Shown here piece after piece: positions 35,361 through 46,572 of a DNA stretch of 64,000 nt. Source of the DNA: Aporrectodea caliginosa. Lineage: Eukaryota > Annelida > Clitellata > Crassiclitellata > Lumbricidae. The notes below the pieces were generated by a model. The model saw only the letters and a program-made list of their open reading frames with translations. It searched no databases and was not told the origin of the DNA. The stretch is taken from assembly GCA_020284085.1 (NCBI GenBank), contig JACEVL010000032.1, positions 1,375,001 through 1,439,000 on the forward strand, in the 5' to 3' direction. Position 1 is the stretch's first letter. Each line of letters opens with the position of its first letter. A program made the translations under genes and the position numbers.

Positions 35361-35564
35361 AGGGCGCGTCTGTTGAGAGTGCAGTCAGCCAAGAAAATGG
35401 CTATAAAGAATTTTCTGGAGAAAAAGCACAAGATCAACGACTACCTGCTGAGAAAAGACGACCATGTTACAAACAAAAGAAGTCTCGAGACGGAATTCGC
35501 GACAACGAAAGGATTCTATGAAATGCAACATCATCACCTCCTACAATGTCTCGAAATGACCACG
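35361..35564 (+). CDS. Shal: Shal/Kv4 coding exon 3 (proximal C-terminus)
   Basis: Sixty-eight codons in phase 0 between acceptor GTGCTTAG and donor GTCAGT. It begins RARLLRVQSAKK, equivalent to the KARLARIR segment after S6 in Kv4 channels, and ends HHHLLQCLEMTT, the conserved dileucine-containing block (HHHLLHCLEKTT in Kv4s). The middle is divergent and Lys-rich (KNFLEKKHKINDYLLRKDDH). The start at 35361 is chosen because it gives both the family match and the phase needed after exon 2. Confidence 0.92.
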
Positions 35565-36009
35565 GTCAGTCAATCATTAGATTGGTCAGTCGTTCAGTGG
35601 GGTGGACTGATAGATCAGTCAGTCTGTCAGTCGGTCGAGTTATTCATTACTAGCCCTCAAGAACAAATAATTAGTTGTGGACATTTCTTCATTTATTTGC
35701 CTATTTAAGTATTAATTAATCAATCACTTGAAAATTGCATTGAAAATGCTAATAATAAAATTAAAAATTTATAAAGTCTATATATATATATAATATATAT
35801 AGTAAATTGTGTGCTATTAAAATGTACATTTATTGCTCATTATATATTTGTATGCATTAGTTATTAATTACAATTATTGATTGCAATTGTCATTAATTAC
35901 AATTTACTCATTAAAAAGCTATTAATTACTTTTATAATGGGTCTGTGGATTAGCATACAAAATCCAGGTCTTTCGATAGTTAAGGAAATAACCTTTAATA
36001 CGAATAGCT

Positions 36010-36240
36010 TTACTTTTTGTCTTCTTCTTTTGGTTCTCTGCCTTCCTAGGCAGGTTCGTACGTCCAATTTCGCCATTCATCACGTTTTCTGGCTCTTTCC
36101 TTCAGTTTTCCGTAATCTTCCTCCATCATCCAGTCCAACAACATCATTCTCGGTCTTCCTCGTGTCTTCTTCCCTCCATTCTTCCCTCAATTATAATTCT
36201 TAGAAGGGAGTCTCCCCTCATGATGTGGCCCATCCATTTT
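36010..36240 (-). pseudogene. LINE reverse transcriptase C-terminal fragment
   Basis: On the minus strand, across frames, it reads MDGPHHEGRLPSKNYN, then [17 protein letters not shown] and [20 protein letters not shown]. This is the familiar end of RT ORFs in Jockey/RTE-type LINEs (GHI.RGDS..., RGRPR..LLDW..., A..R..WR.W). It has at least one stop and is a short fragment. Confidence 0.75.
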
Positions 36241-36291
36241 CTTTGTCGGCTTCTTATTATCCCTATCATAATAAGAAGCCGACAAAGAAAA
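36237..36291. repeat. perfect 24-bp inverted repeat, 7-nt loop
   Basis: The left arm (36237-36260) and right arm (36268-36291) are exact reverse complements containing CTTTGTCGGCTTCTTATTAT. They are separated by CCCTATC and lie 66 bp upstream of exon 4. Confidence 0.95.
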
Positions 36292-36357
36292 TACTCTAGT
36301 ATTTTTATTTTTAGTATTTTCTTTATAAATTTTTAATTTTATTATTACTTTTTGTAG

Positions 36358-36528
36358 GGAAGAGAATTCACGGATGCTTTCGAGACTTCAGCTGCATCCG
36401 CAGCCAATGCCGCTGCTTCTAAAGAGAAGACAGTCGTAGAGATACATACACCGACATCGCCATCCAAAATGGTCGACACTAGAAATGGTCGATGCTGCTT
36501 AAAATGGATCGGGCGTAAAAAGTATCAG
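36358..36528 (+). CDS. Shal: Shal/Kv4 coding exon 4 (C-terminal tail)
   Basis: Fifty-seven codons in phase 0 between TTTTGTAG and GTAGGA. GREFTDAFET aligns with the NHEFVDEQVFEE start of the corresponding vertebrate exon. TPTSPSKM...RCCLKWIGRKK aligns with the SPSLSS...TCCSRRHKK block. An Ala-rich stretch (SAASAANAAAS) is specific to this sequence. If the donor were skipped, translation would end eight codons later (VGNIQILT). Confidence 0.87.
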
Positions 36529-37851
<1,323 letters not shown>

Positions 37852-37926
37852 GCTCCTCATCGCACAATGGCGACGGATGATACTTGTAACAATCACACAC
37901 AAGAAGTGACTTCCTACTTTTCTTAG
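37852..37926 (+). CDS. Shal: Shal/Kv4 putative last coding exon
   Basis: Twenty-four codons plus TAG in phase 0 after a strong acceptor (GTTTTCTCTATAG). The peptide is hydrophilic (APHRTMATDDTCNNHTQEVT) and ends SYFS. It follows the RCC...RKK block at the expected place, but it has no conserved Kv4 motif and lacks the VSAL-type PDZ ligand of vertebrate Kv4s. An alternative acceptor (TTCACAG, 37827) would give a different short tail. Real but not proven; other 3' exons may exist. Confidence 0.55.
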   Translation, partial: APHRTMATDDTCNNHTQEVTSYFS

Positions 37927-38780
37927 CAAAGCCAATTCTTGACTGTAACCACTGATCGATAGCATAATATGTTACATTTTCCGGTGTCAATTTCTAATCG
38001 ATGTTTATTCTGTTTCTAGCTTTTACACCATATATGTCTCCGCAATGTAGACCATTTGTAAGTGTATGCAAAATTAGCAGGTCACAAGCACCAGATAGTG
38101 TGTGTCGTTTGCGGTGTGAAATTAGTATGCCACCTACTTGAGTAGAAGAGCCTTGACCGATTGAAACATGTAATCTAAACACAGCAGGTCTGTACCGCAC
38201 GCATGTCATTGTATGGCGAGGCTTATGACGATAGTGTCTATTTAAAGGAACCCTCATCCCAGTTTAGAATACTCTTCTGCGGGTATACCTATTCCATTAA
38301 GACCAAAAAGTCATAATTCTCTACTACTACTTTTCAAGAGCAACCACCTACTATTAAATTTTGATCAACGATCATCTTTACATGTATGTCCACATCAGCC
38401 ACAGCAGAAACCCACAGTTTGCTCTGCGAGTAAGTATACCATTGAATTTCAATTCCGATTTTTCAGTGAAATTATCACCCGACTTAAGGGTATTTTCATC
38501 CATAATCAGAATAGGAAAGACCGCGTATTACGTACAACTATATTATAATTTTATTTCGTAATGCATAACCATAGTACTATAATTATACATACATGTATAT
38601 GTAATAGTAACTTGAAAGGAATTTGTGCTCAAAGTGACATTTCGTCCACGCCAACGAGGAGATGCGACGAATGAAGGACTGATCCCATAAAAATAACTGA
38701 AGACAGATGAATCGAAGCTACGAGATCAATTCAAACATTGTTGATTTATGTCTTCTGTAATTTGTGTTCTTGTGAATTGT
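37927..38780. other. sequence downstream of the putative Kv4 stop
   Basis: A 3' UTR would start here, but no clear AATAAA signal with a downstream element can be assigned. No other feature was recognised. Confidence 0.4.
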
Positions 38781-38784
38781 TTAA

Positions 38785-39795
38785 CCCTCAATGGGTCCAT
38801 GTCAGAAAGTTACGTTCCAGGTCCTTGGGGTGCAAACTGCACCCCCTATTTGTTTGAGAATATAAATCAAGGATACGCTCTGTCTACCGGTAATCGAATA
38901 CCATGTATTTTATATAAACATACTGTTCAATGTTTTCTCCAAATGACATATCTAAATCAGTTACATACATTTGTCACAAAGTACATTTGATATATTGACA
39001 TAGTGTGCCGGACAAGCAGGCCTACAGCACTTATTCCAGAATTTGCGCGTCTTCCTGTCAAAAATGCTCGGGCACAGATGACAACGTTCCTGTGTCCTCT
39101 TCGCTTTAGCTGGTATCTCAGTTCCTGCTCCACGTGTACCTCTTGTAATTCCTCTTGCAGTACCAGCTCTTACACTACCTCTTCCTCTTGTATTCCGTGT
39201 AGTAGATGGTTCATTATCTGCTCTTCGTCAGACGCACTGACATCTTCTGAATCGTCGAATTCTTCGGACACATGATCTTCGTTATCAGAGGCAGTGCCAA
39301 CTTCAGGCAAATAATCTCCATCTTCACTATCATCGGCATCACCTTCAGCTACACTGTCTTCATCAACTTCTGTATCCTCTTCCATAATCATTCGAAGAGC
39401 TTCAGCTGTGGAATACCTAGCCATGGTGTTATTTATTTTCTACTACTTGAAATGTAAGCAAAACATAATGGCTGACTTCTAAAAATGTCAAACTAATATC
39501 AGTAAGTGTTCTAAAATATAATAACATTACAAATTATTGCAGTAATTAGCACTAATTACCTGAATTTGTTTATCATATCAACGTCATAGTTTTGGGGTGC
39601 AAATTGCACCCCCGATGAACCTGTGCTCGCAAAAATTGACGTCAACTCTTTTTTATCGTTTTATGCATGACTGTAGGAAAAAATGGTACACTTACAATGT
39701 CCTAGAAGATAACTGCCGAAATTTTAATAATAACACGTGAGTAGCCATAGAAACGGTCATGGGGTGCAGATTGCACCCCAAGGAACCATTGAGGG
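38785..39795 (-). mobile_element. piggyBac-type element, internally deleted (1,011 bp)
   Basis: TTAA flanks both ends (38781-38784, 39796-39799). Termini CCCTCAATGG are inverted (right end CCATTGAGGG). Subterminal palindromes GGGGTGCAAACTGCACCCC and GGGGTGCAGATTGCACCCC sit near the ends, with a third copy (GGGGTGCAAATTGCACCCC) near 39594. TTAA target sites and CCC termini define piggyBac transposons. The interior keeps only the two ends of the transposase gene. Confidence 0.92.
38961..39424 (-). pseudogene. piggyBac transposase remnant: acidic N-terminus joined to Cys-rich C-terminus
   Basis: The ATG at 39424 opens 84 codons starting MARYSTAEALRMIMEEDTEV, a Glu/Asp/Ser-rich N-terminal region typical of piggyBac transposases. 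The frame stops after EEEVV. In the +1 frame the sequence continues to the C-terminal cysteine-rich domain, ERCHLCPSIFDRKTRKF, then KCCRPACPAHY and CDKC, ending at 38961. The catalytic DDD core is deleted. Confidence 0.85.
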
Positions 39796-39856
39796 TTAAT
39801 CGTCATAACATGTACATGTACAGCGCAGTGCGTTTGTCAGGCGCTTCATTACAGAA

Positions 39857-39895
39857 TAATAATAATAATAATAATAATTATTATTATTATTATTA
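39857..39895 (+). repeat. (AAT)n/(ATT)n palindromic microsatellite
   Basis: AATAATAATAATAAT passes directly into ATTATTATTATTATT, a short self-complementary block. Confidence 0.85.
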
Positions 39896-39954
39896 AACCT
39901 ACAACACAATATTAAGCAGACTATCAAGAGGATAGTCTGTTAGTCGTCTATATA

Positions 39955-40125
39955 GTGAGACACGGTAGCAGATTGGTTAGAGCTCTCACCTTGTATCGCG
40001 GAAGGTATGGGTTCAAACATCCTCTGAAACGGTTACTGTGTAGGAACCTTGAGCAAGACCTTCGCTAACAATTACTCAGTTCATCGATTAACGCTTGGTC
40101 ATTATAGAATGGCGTAATAATAATG
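39955..40125 (+). repeat. tRNA-derived SINE
   Basis: A-box-like GGTAGCAGATTGGTTAGAGC and B-box GGTTCAAACA, followed by a body with AACCTTGAGCAAGACCTTCG, related to the SINE at 17243. It ends in a (GAT)n tract. Confidence 0.8.
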
Positions 40126-40233
40126 ATTATGATGATGATGATGACGACGACGACCACGACGACGACGACGACGACGATGATGATGATGATTATGATGATG
40201 ACGACGACGATGATGACGACGACGATGATGATT
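40120..40233 (+). repeat. (GATGAC)n-type trinucleotide repeat
   Basis: Mixed GAT/GAC units over about 110 bp at the SINE tail. Confidence 0.9.
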
Positions 40234-41283
40234 TTATAGGCCTACTAGCTATCGTTAACCTAGAGACTTAAACGGAAATCCACACATGCATACAAGCATA
40301 CACATATGCAAACGGAGCGTTAAACAGCTGAATTTTAAGTCGCTAAGGTAAATGAGCAACATGAATTCAATGAAAATTTGTTAGGACTAGAGGTACAAGA
40401 CGCAAGTAGACCTGTTACTCAACTCACATTTTAGCAAAATGAGAAAACATTTCCTGTGTAAATCTCTGTCGGAGTCCGACTCTCTAACTCGCTCAATCTT
40501 TCATTTGTTTACGTGCCATCCATCTAGCGTTAGTTGTGGAACTATTTCGTCGAACTGTTCCCATTGCAATATCCTCACTCGTTTTTATGCACACACTGGC
40601 GTCTGGCGAATGCAAAGGGAGACACGCCTGTCCTGATCCTTCCCATCATTACCTTTGTATGCAACTATACTGTCGCTAAAAGTCAATAGTTAAGACCAAA
40701 TTCAAACAAGATTGAATGTGTTTTGCAAATCGGAACAGAGAGGAATAGGCCTACAATTTAACAGAACAAAGAAGAGAAAACAAAATGGGACAATTCGTTG
40801 CATCGATGACATAAGTTACCACATTAGCTAAGAGTAAATGTAAATGTAGGCCTACACGTTTTCTATAGTTTCGACCCTAGCTGCTTTTTAAAAATTAATT
40901 GTTCGGTTGAGATCCTTGCGCGTAAGATGGTTGATATTTCACTACGCCCGGAGAATTTCAGAAGGTGTAGACCTAATTGAAATCTAAAAATTTATACAGC
41001 GCTACTTAAAAGCTAATCGCAGGGTCCCAGCTTATTCACGAGCGCTGCGTCTTGTCATAGGATTGCATTTCCAAAGACGTTTCAGTACTGTCGATTATAT
41101 TGGTTAATATTGTTAGCACAACCTTTCAGCATTCCATGATCCATCTCTCCTCGCCAGAATATTTTTGCGTTAAACTTTCTTCTGCATGTAGATAATTTGC
41201 ATTCGTTGAGGCTTTTAAACCGATTCAGTGTCAAACTCATGCCTACAAGACTCCAGCATAAACAGTTTGCTCTATTTTAACAT
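40234..41283. other. no gene supported
   Basis: A TTTATACAGCGCTACTTAAA motif near 40992 may be a retroelement terminus. Three TAGGCCTA palindromes are present. Nothing else was seen. Confidence 0.4.
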
Positions 41284-41291
41284 ACCAGAGA

Positions 41292-41439
41292 CATAGATGG
41301 GTAACAAACAGCTAATTCTAATTCTAATCATAGATGGGTTACTAATCGATTAGATTCAAATCGATTAGCTACTCGATTAGACAAACAGCTAATTCTAATT
41401 CTAATCGATTTGCGGTTTAACTAATCGTGCCCATCTCTG
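41292..41439. mobile_element. hAT-type MITE, 148 bp
   Basis: Ends CATAGATGGG and (inverted) CAGAGATGGG are flanked by a perfect 8-bp repeat ACCAGAGA (41284-41291, 41440-41447). CAGAGATGGG is a termini type shared by many animal hAT elements. The interior is made of inverted GATTAGAATTAGAATTAGCT blocks, so the whole element can fold on itself. Confidence 0.85.
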
Positions 41440-41983
41440 ACCAGAGACTGCAGAGCGAGTGATACCATGGCAGATATTATTTTCTCAGCGTTGATGTTAT
41501 CGTTGAGCTCCTCCCATACTTCTCTGCACGCTTCATCCACTAGAGTCAGCTAAATTAATTACAACATCTCTCACCTACTTATCATCCCGCGTGATGCGGG
41601 AGCCCAATCAGCCTCGTGACCCAACGACTGCCAGTTCGATCATGCTGACATGACTTTGTCTAATGACCGTGGGAAAGTTGTTCGCTCGCGATAATTGCCT
41701 CCGTCACCGATTAGCAGAATTGGAACCGGCTTCTACTGGGGGTCAAAGGTCGATGTTCAGCAGCTGAAGGAGCGTTGAAACTGTTTGTGGCAGCTGTATG
41801 GTAAATCGGTAGGTGGCAGCAGAGGCGTTCTTGCTGTGGTGTCAACTAGCGCCGTTGTAACCGCAGTTGGGCATTACAAGAAGATCTAAGCATCTCCACA
41901 GAAAACAAGGAAGACTTTGACTGTGCAGGCGCTATATGGTAAATGTCTGGATCCAGTGTGACCGATACATTACTATATCATTT
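41440..41983. other. no feature seen
   Basis: No repeat or coding signal was recognised before the (GT)n tract. Confidence 0.4.
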
Positions 41984-41987
41984 GTGT

Positions 41988-42068
<81 letters not shown>
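41984..42068 (+). repeat. (GT)n(TA)n dinucleotide repeat
   Basis: About 70 bp of GT followed by TATATATATA, directly at the 5' break of the LINE. Confidence 0.95.
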
Positions 42069-43788
42069 CGTTTCTCTGCTGAGGTATTCTTGGAACGATT
42101 CTCTGCCAAGATTTCGTCCATTCGGAGTTCCACCGCCGATTCTTCTCCACCTACGTTTTCTACCACGGAGCATCGGCTTTCTGCACTGCAGGAGATTTCG
42201 AGCGAGGAGCTGCGTCGACTCATCCTCTCCTCTGCCGCCAAGACGTGCGAGCTGGATCCTGCACCAACATTTCTTGTTCAGGAACTTATAGACGACCTCC
42301 TTCCCTTCCTCACTATTCTGTGCAACTGTTCGATCCGTGAGGCGTGCTTACCCGTCTCACAGAAACGCTCCGTTCTCCTACCAGTTTTGAAGCGCGATGG
42401 TCTGGATCAAAGTGATCCAGCAAACTATCGCCCCATTGCTAACGTTACTTTTCTATCTAAAATACTGGAACGCATTGTTGCTAACCAGCTGTGGGCATAT
42501 CTGGATATGAATGAATTGATTCCGTCGCAGCAGTCGGGTTTCCGTCGGAATCACTCCACGGAGACTCTCCTGCTTCGACTTTTGTCAGACTTCTATAGCG
42601 CAATTGACCGTGGTCAGGTTACTCTTCTTGCTCTCTTTGACGTAAGCTCTGCCTTTGACTCTGTGGACCACTCCATTCTCTTACAGCGTCTCTCTACTTC
42701 CTTTGGCTTGGTGGATCAGCCTCTGGATTGGCTTACATCCTTCTTAACTGACCGCTCAAACTGTGTAGTCCTTGGTTCGTCCAGGTCTCTTTGGGTCCCT
42801 GCTCCTTTTGGGGTGCCCCAGGGTTCTGTCCTGGGCCCACTGCTATACCTTCTTTATACTGCTGATCTCTGCCCCTTGCTCGCATCTCAGAGGCTTCTGC
42901 ACCAACTATTTGCCGATGATGTGCAAGCCTACATCCACACCCATTCGGCGGATGCGGTGGCTACTGTAAGCCAGATGTGTCTGACTATGGATGTCCTCTC
43001 TTCTTGGATGGCCTCCAATCGGCTACTCTTAAATCCCTCTAAAACACAACTTATTTGGTTGGGTGGTCGTAGGCAACTTCAGGGTATCGACTTTTCCCAA
43101 CTTACCTTGCTCTTTCCTCACATAACCTTTTCAGTTACAGTTCGTGATCTGGGACTTACTCTTGACTCTGAGCTTACTTTGTCTCAACATGTGAGCCTGG
43201 TTGCACGGAGTTGTTATTATCAGCTTCGTCAGCTTCGAGTGGTCTCTCGCTCTCTTTCTCATGATGCGGTCGTGGTCCTTGTTCACCCCTTTGTTACCAG
43301 TCGAATTGACAACTGTTGCTCCCTACTCGCTGGCCTTCCTCTTGGGGTTCTGGGGCGACTAGATCGAGTTCTACGCTCGGCTGCTCGTCTCATTGGACGA
43401 CTACCTAAGTTCTTCTCCTGTCTCTGCATACATACGTGATGTGTTGCACTGGCTGCCTATCTCTCAGCGGATCTCATACCGCACTGCTGCTCTAGTTTCT
43501 CGCTGCGTTCTTGGCTGTGCTCCATCTTACTTGCGTGATCTTTGCCGCCCAGTGTCCGACGTTGCAGCGCGTCGGGCGCTTCATTCTACGACGAGGGGTG
43601 AGCTCCTAGTTCCACGGGCACGCTTGGCTATTAAGCAGCGCCGTGCTTTTTCGGTTGTGGGACCTTCCACCTGGAATGACCTCCCGCTTAAGCTCCGCTC
43701 TTTACTTGTGAGCCAACCGGCAGGGTTCTACAAGTCCCTCAAGTCTTTTTTCTTTAGTCGTGGCTGGGCCGGGAGCGCTTCTGAGTAG
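42069..43788 (+). pseudogene. reverse transcriptase ORF of the LINE, one frameshift
   Basis: Order of RT blocks: KRSVLLPVLKRDGLDQSDPA then NYRPIAN; QSGFRRNHSTET; the catalytic motif LFDVSSAFDSVDHS; PAPFGVPQGSVLGPLLYLLY; the catalytic LFADDVQAYIH; and the thumb and C-terminal part up to RDVLHWLPISQRISYRTAAL and WNDLPLKLRSLL. The catalytic Asp residues are present. One extra base near 43413 shifts the frame, and shifting by one restores colinearity with the family C-terminus. Otherwise the frame is open, so the copy is fairly young. The ORF start shown over the (GT)n tract is not real. Confidence 0.92.
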
Positions 43789-43855
43789 TTTCTTTGAAGA
43801 GGCGCTATATAAATGTTTTGAATGAATGAATGAATGAATGAATGAATATGTGTGT
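42069..43855 (+). mobile_element. L2/CR1-like non-LTR retrotransposon, 5'-truncated
   Basis: The insertion starts inside the linker between endonuclease and reverse transcriptase. It runs through RT to a 3' end TTTGAAGAGGCGCTATATAA and a (GAAT)n tail (about 43824-43848). The endonuclease domain is missing. The short tandem-repeat tail rather than poly(A) fits the CR1/L2 group. A second 3' fragment of the same family lies at 2664-2860. Confidence 0.92.
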
Positions 43856-43857
43856 GT

Positions 43858-43915
43858 TAATTTGCGATGTTCTAATTAATGGGCATTTAAATTATAGTTT
43901 TAACAAACATCACAT
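43858..43915 (+). repeat. left arm of a ~60-bp inverted repeat (partner 45236-45295)
   Basis: TTTGCGATGTTCTAATTAAT and the following GCATTTAAATT...TTTTAACAAACATCAC recur inverted at 45236-45295. They flank a 1.3-kb segment that contains a LINE tail and the CCCCCGGACAAT arrays. Confidence 0.85.
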
Positions 43916-43918
43916 TAG

Positions 43919-44262
43919 CACTCCAAGAGGTGGCAAGGGCGACAACCATGGCCCGCCTCTTGTATGCTGCTCCAGCCTGGTGGGGCTTCGCCGGAGCTGA
44001 AGATCGTCACAGGATTGAGCGGTTCCAGAGAAAAATGCAGAGAATCGGGTATCTTCCATCAACAACCAAGGGAATCGAGGAGATGATTGGCGAGGCAGAG
44101 AGAAGACTACTGCAGGCTGTGATCTGGAACGAAAACCATGTGCGGAGATTATTTCCGGGTGTAGTGCAAAAACATTACAATCTTCGCCAGAGGCCGCGCG
44201 ATTTTAAACTCCCAGCCAAAGACGATAAAAACTATATACCAAGAGTTTTATATAGAAAATAG
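43919..44262 (+). pseudogene. C-terminal fragment of a second LINE reverse transcriptase
   Basis: The open frame reads ALQEVARATTMARLLYAAPA, WWGFAGAEDRHRIERFQRKM, then GYLPSTTKGIEEM, AERRLLQAVIWNENHV and YNLRQRPRDFKLPAKDD...IPRVLY, ending at TAG 44260-44262. This matches the C-terminus of Jockey-superfamily LINE proteins (tail YNLR.R...LP.KD...IPR.LY). It is uninterrupted but lacks all catalytic blocks. Confidence 0.8.
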
Positions 44263-44390
44263 CAAACAAACATTTCATTTGAGAACAACGATAGCAACGA
44301 ACTTACTATCTCATTTCTAATTTAACTTGTACCTGGATGCCATGTGCGTAACTATCATTACGCAATTAGGCAACTGCGTAAAGATTTTAA

Positions 44391-44472
44391 CCCCCGGACA
44401 ATCACCCCCCGGACAATCACCCCCGGGACAATAACCCCCCAGGACAATAACCCCCCGGACAATAACCCCCTA
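44391..44472 (+). repeat. left array of CCCCCGGACAATAA units
   Basis: Six units of 13-16 bp (CCCCCGGACAATCAC/AATAAC). The same unit occurs in inverted orientation at 44975-45085. Confidence 0.93.
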
Positions 44473-44974
44473 TACTGATATATTAATTATATAAATATAC
44501 AAATAATGTGTATTAATCATACAGTTTATATTTGAATTTATTAAACATATGTATAAGAGAACTAAAGAACCATGAAATGTCACAGTATAAAATTAAATGC
44601 TGTTTATTGTTAATTTGTTCGTCGGACTTAAAAAGAAAGGTTGTGAGCGATTCCACGTAGATAGTCAAGAACATTGCGCTCACTGTAGTTGCTAACGACG
44701 GCCAGAATTCTTGCATTGGAATCAGCATACTTCTTCCTCGGAGGTTGTGATGGGTGGTCAGCCAGAAATTGGCTGCAGTGAACTTGTTGTAATGCTTGTT
44801 CTCTTTGAATAAATCCAAAATGGTTGGATGAAAACTTTATGTCTTTATGTCTACTCTTTGCCCGATTGACAACTGATTGTCTAATAATTAGTTTTTGATG
44901 TTTGGTAACTCTTTCATGTCTACTAATTGTCTACTAATTGTCTAATAATTAGTTTTTGATGTTTGGTAAGTCAG
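44473..44974. other. spacer between the inverted arrays
   Basis: AT-rich sequence with a direct repeat (TCTAATAATTAGTTTTTGAT at 44879 and 44940). The minus-strand ORF 44513-44818 has no recognisable domain. Confidence 0.5.
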
Positions 44975-45088
44975 TACGGGGGGTAATTGTCCGGGGGTTA
45001 TTGTCTCGGGGGTTATTGTCCCGGGGTGATTGTCCGGGGGTGATTGTCTGGGGGTTATTGTCCGGGGGTTATTGTCCTGTTACCGAAG
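44975..45088 (-). repeat. right array, inverted units (TTATTGTCCGGGGG)
   Basis: Seven units in opposite orientation to 44391-44472. Together they make an element with inverted tandem-repeat ends. Its exact boundaries and target duplication could not be established. Confidence 0.93.
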
Positions 45089-45096
45089 ATATATAT

Positions 45097-45235
45097 ACAT
45101 TATATTCGACAATCTAGTGATCTAGTGTACGAAGTTGGGAGACTACATATATATAGGCCTATATATATATATGTAATACTTCTGTGAAAGTGCATATCTC
45201 CCGACTTTATATACAAGATTGTCGAATATAATGTG
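45097..45235. repeat. ~135-bp imperfect palindrome centred on TATAGGCCTATA
   Basis: ACATTATATTCGACAATCT and the inverted AGATTGTCGAATATAATGT form the outer stem. GGGAGA/TCTCCC and ATATATATA extend it inward to a centre at about 45153. Confidence 0.88.
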
Positions 45236-45295
45236 ATGTTTGTTAAAACTACAATTTAAATGCGCATTAATTAGAACATCGCAAATGAATATCAA
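45236..45295 (-). repeat. right arm of the ~60-bp inverted repeat
   Basis: Inverse partner of 43858-43915 with two or three mismatches. Confidence 0.85.
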
Positions 45296-45654
45296 GCGAA
45301 TAGGTTACGAGTGTCGCATCTCCAATGATCCTGTCCGATGGTGGAGAATACGTGATAATCTGGCTCGACAGTCTGAATAGCAGTTTCAGGGAGCATATAT
45401 GTAGGTTGCCCAGCTGTGATTTATTTCAATATAAGAATTAAGCTGGTGCTTTTACGATGAGCCTAAATCAATTAAGTAAACGCTGAACATGACGCCTCTA
45501 CTGCGGCCTTTGGGAACCTCCCTCGAACACGTTCGTTCTAAATCAGACTCTGGACAGCGCTCGCTTTATTAATATCACAGGCAAACGCAGTGTGAGACAA
45601 GGGACAGGACATGAGTAAAAAGAACCGGGCAGGATAGGACAAAGCGGACCACTG

Positions 45655-45790
45655 CAACAAAATCGTACAATTTATGTAGCACATATACAGGAAATTACTC
45701 AGAGGCACTTCGTATACCTGATAGCACAAGACCACGATCAAATGGAATGGTCTCCAACCGCTGGAGAAATAGCGGCAGAGATTAAACGCA
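45655..45790 (-). mobile_element. possible LINE 3' end fragment
   Basis: ACAATTTATGTAGCACATAT then TTACTCAGAGGCACTTCGTA follows the pattern of the LINE ends at 25400 and 29440 but is strongly diverged. Confidence 0.35.
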
Positions 45791-46013
45791 TAGCTCCATG
45801 AGATAAGATGGAGATTATCTGTTAAGTATATTTTGTGAGTCTGTATACCTTGTTGACGGTTGTGAAAGGATGGCTGGTGTTGTAGGCCCTAAACTGTGTA
45901 CGAGTAATAGGTCGATTTAAGAGCAGCGCTAAGTCAGTCGCTGTCTTACAAGAAGAACCGGGACTTGAAGGTGAGTACAGGGACTTCAAAGAACGCTGCT
46001 GACTGACGCATTG

Positions 46014-46436
46014 CATGGAGATGCATGGAGATGCATGAAGATGCATGAAGATGCGTGGAGATGCATGGAGATGCATGAAGATGCGTGAAGATGCATGGAG
46101 ATGCATGGAGCTGCATGGAGATGCATGGAGATGCATGGATATGCATGAAGATGCATGAAGATGCGTGGAGATGCATGGAGATGCATGAAGATGCGTGGAG
46201 ATGCATGGAGATGCATGGAGATGCGTGGAGATGCGTGGAGATGCATGAAGATGCATGGAGATGCATGAAGATGCGTGGAGATGCATGGAGATGCATGGAG
46301 ATGCATGGATATGCATGAAGATGCATGAAGATGCGTGGAGATGCATGGAGATGCATGAAGATGCGTGGAGATGCATGAAGATGCATGAAGATGCATGAAG
46401 AATTGAAGATGCATGGAGATGCATGAAGATGCGTGG
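46014..46436 (+). repeat. 10-bp minisatellite (AGATGCATGG/AGATGCATGA)
   Basis: About 41 units of AGATGCATGG, AGATGCATGA and AGATGCGTGG. The palindrome ATGCAT is retained in most. Met-His-Leu-His-Ala-Ser repeats in the reverse frames are artefacts. Confidence 0.95.
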
Positions 46437-46572
46437 TCAGGACTTGTAGTAGGGGAAGTTTAAGAAGCGGGTAATAACTTGGCTTCTTCCTTGTTTTGTT
46501 TATCCGGTGTAGGCCTACAGGAGGTGGACTGGAGGTGGTGAATTGTTGGATCGGTGTACAACTAGAACTGGA

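Larger units (their letters stand above)
35565..36357 (+). other. Kv4 intron 3 (793 bp, phase 0)
   Basis: It runs from donor GTCAGT to acceptor TTTTGTAG. It contains a CAGT-rich stretch, AT-rich DNA, a minus-strand LINE fragment and a perfect hairpin close to the acceptor. Confidence 0.88.

Noticed and set aside
41994..42068. start of the LINE ORF in the (GT)n tract
   Set aside because: The Cys-Val leader is microsatellite fused by chance to the truncated RT frame.
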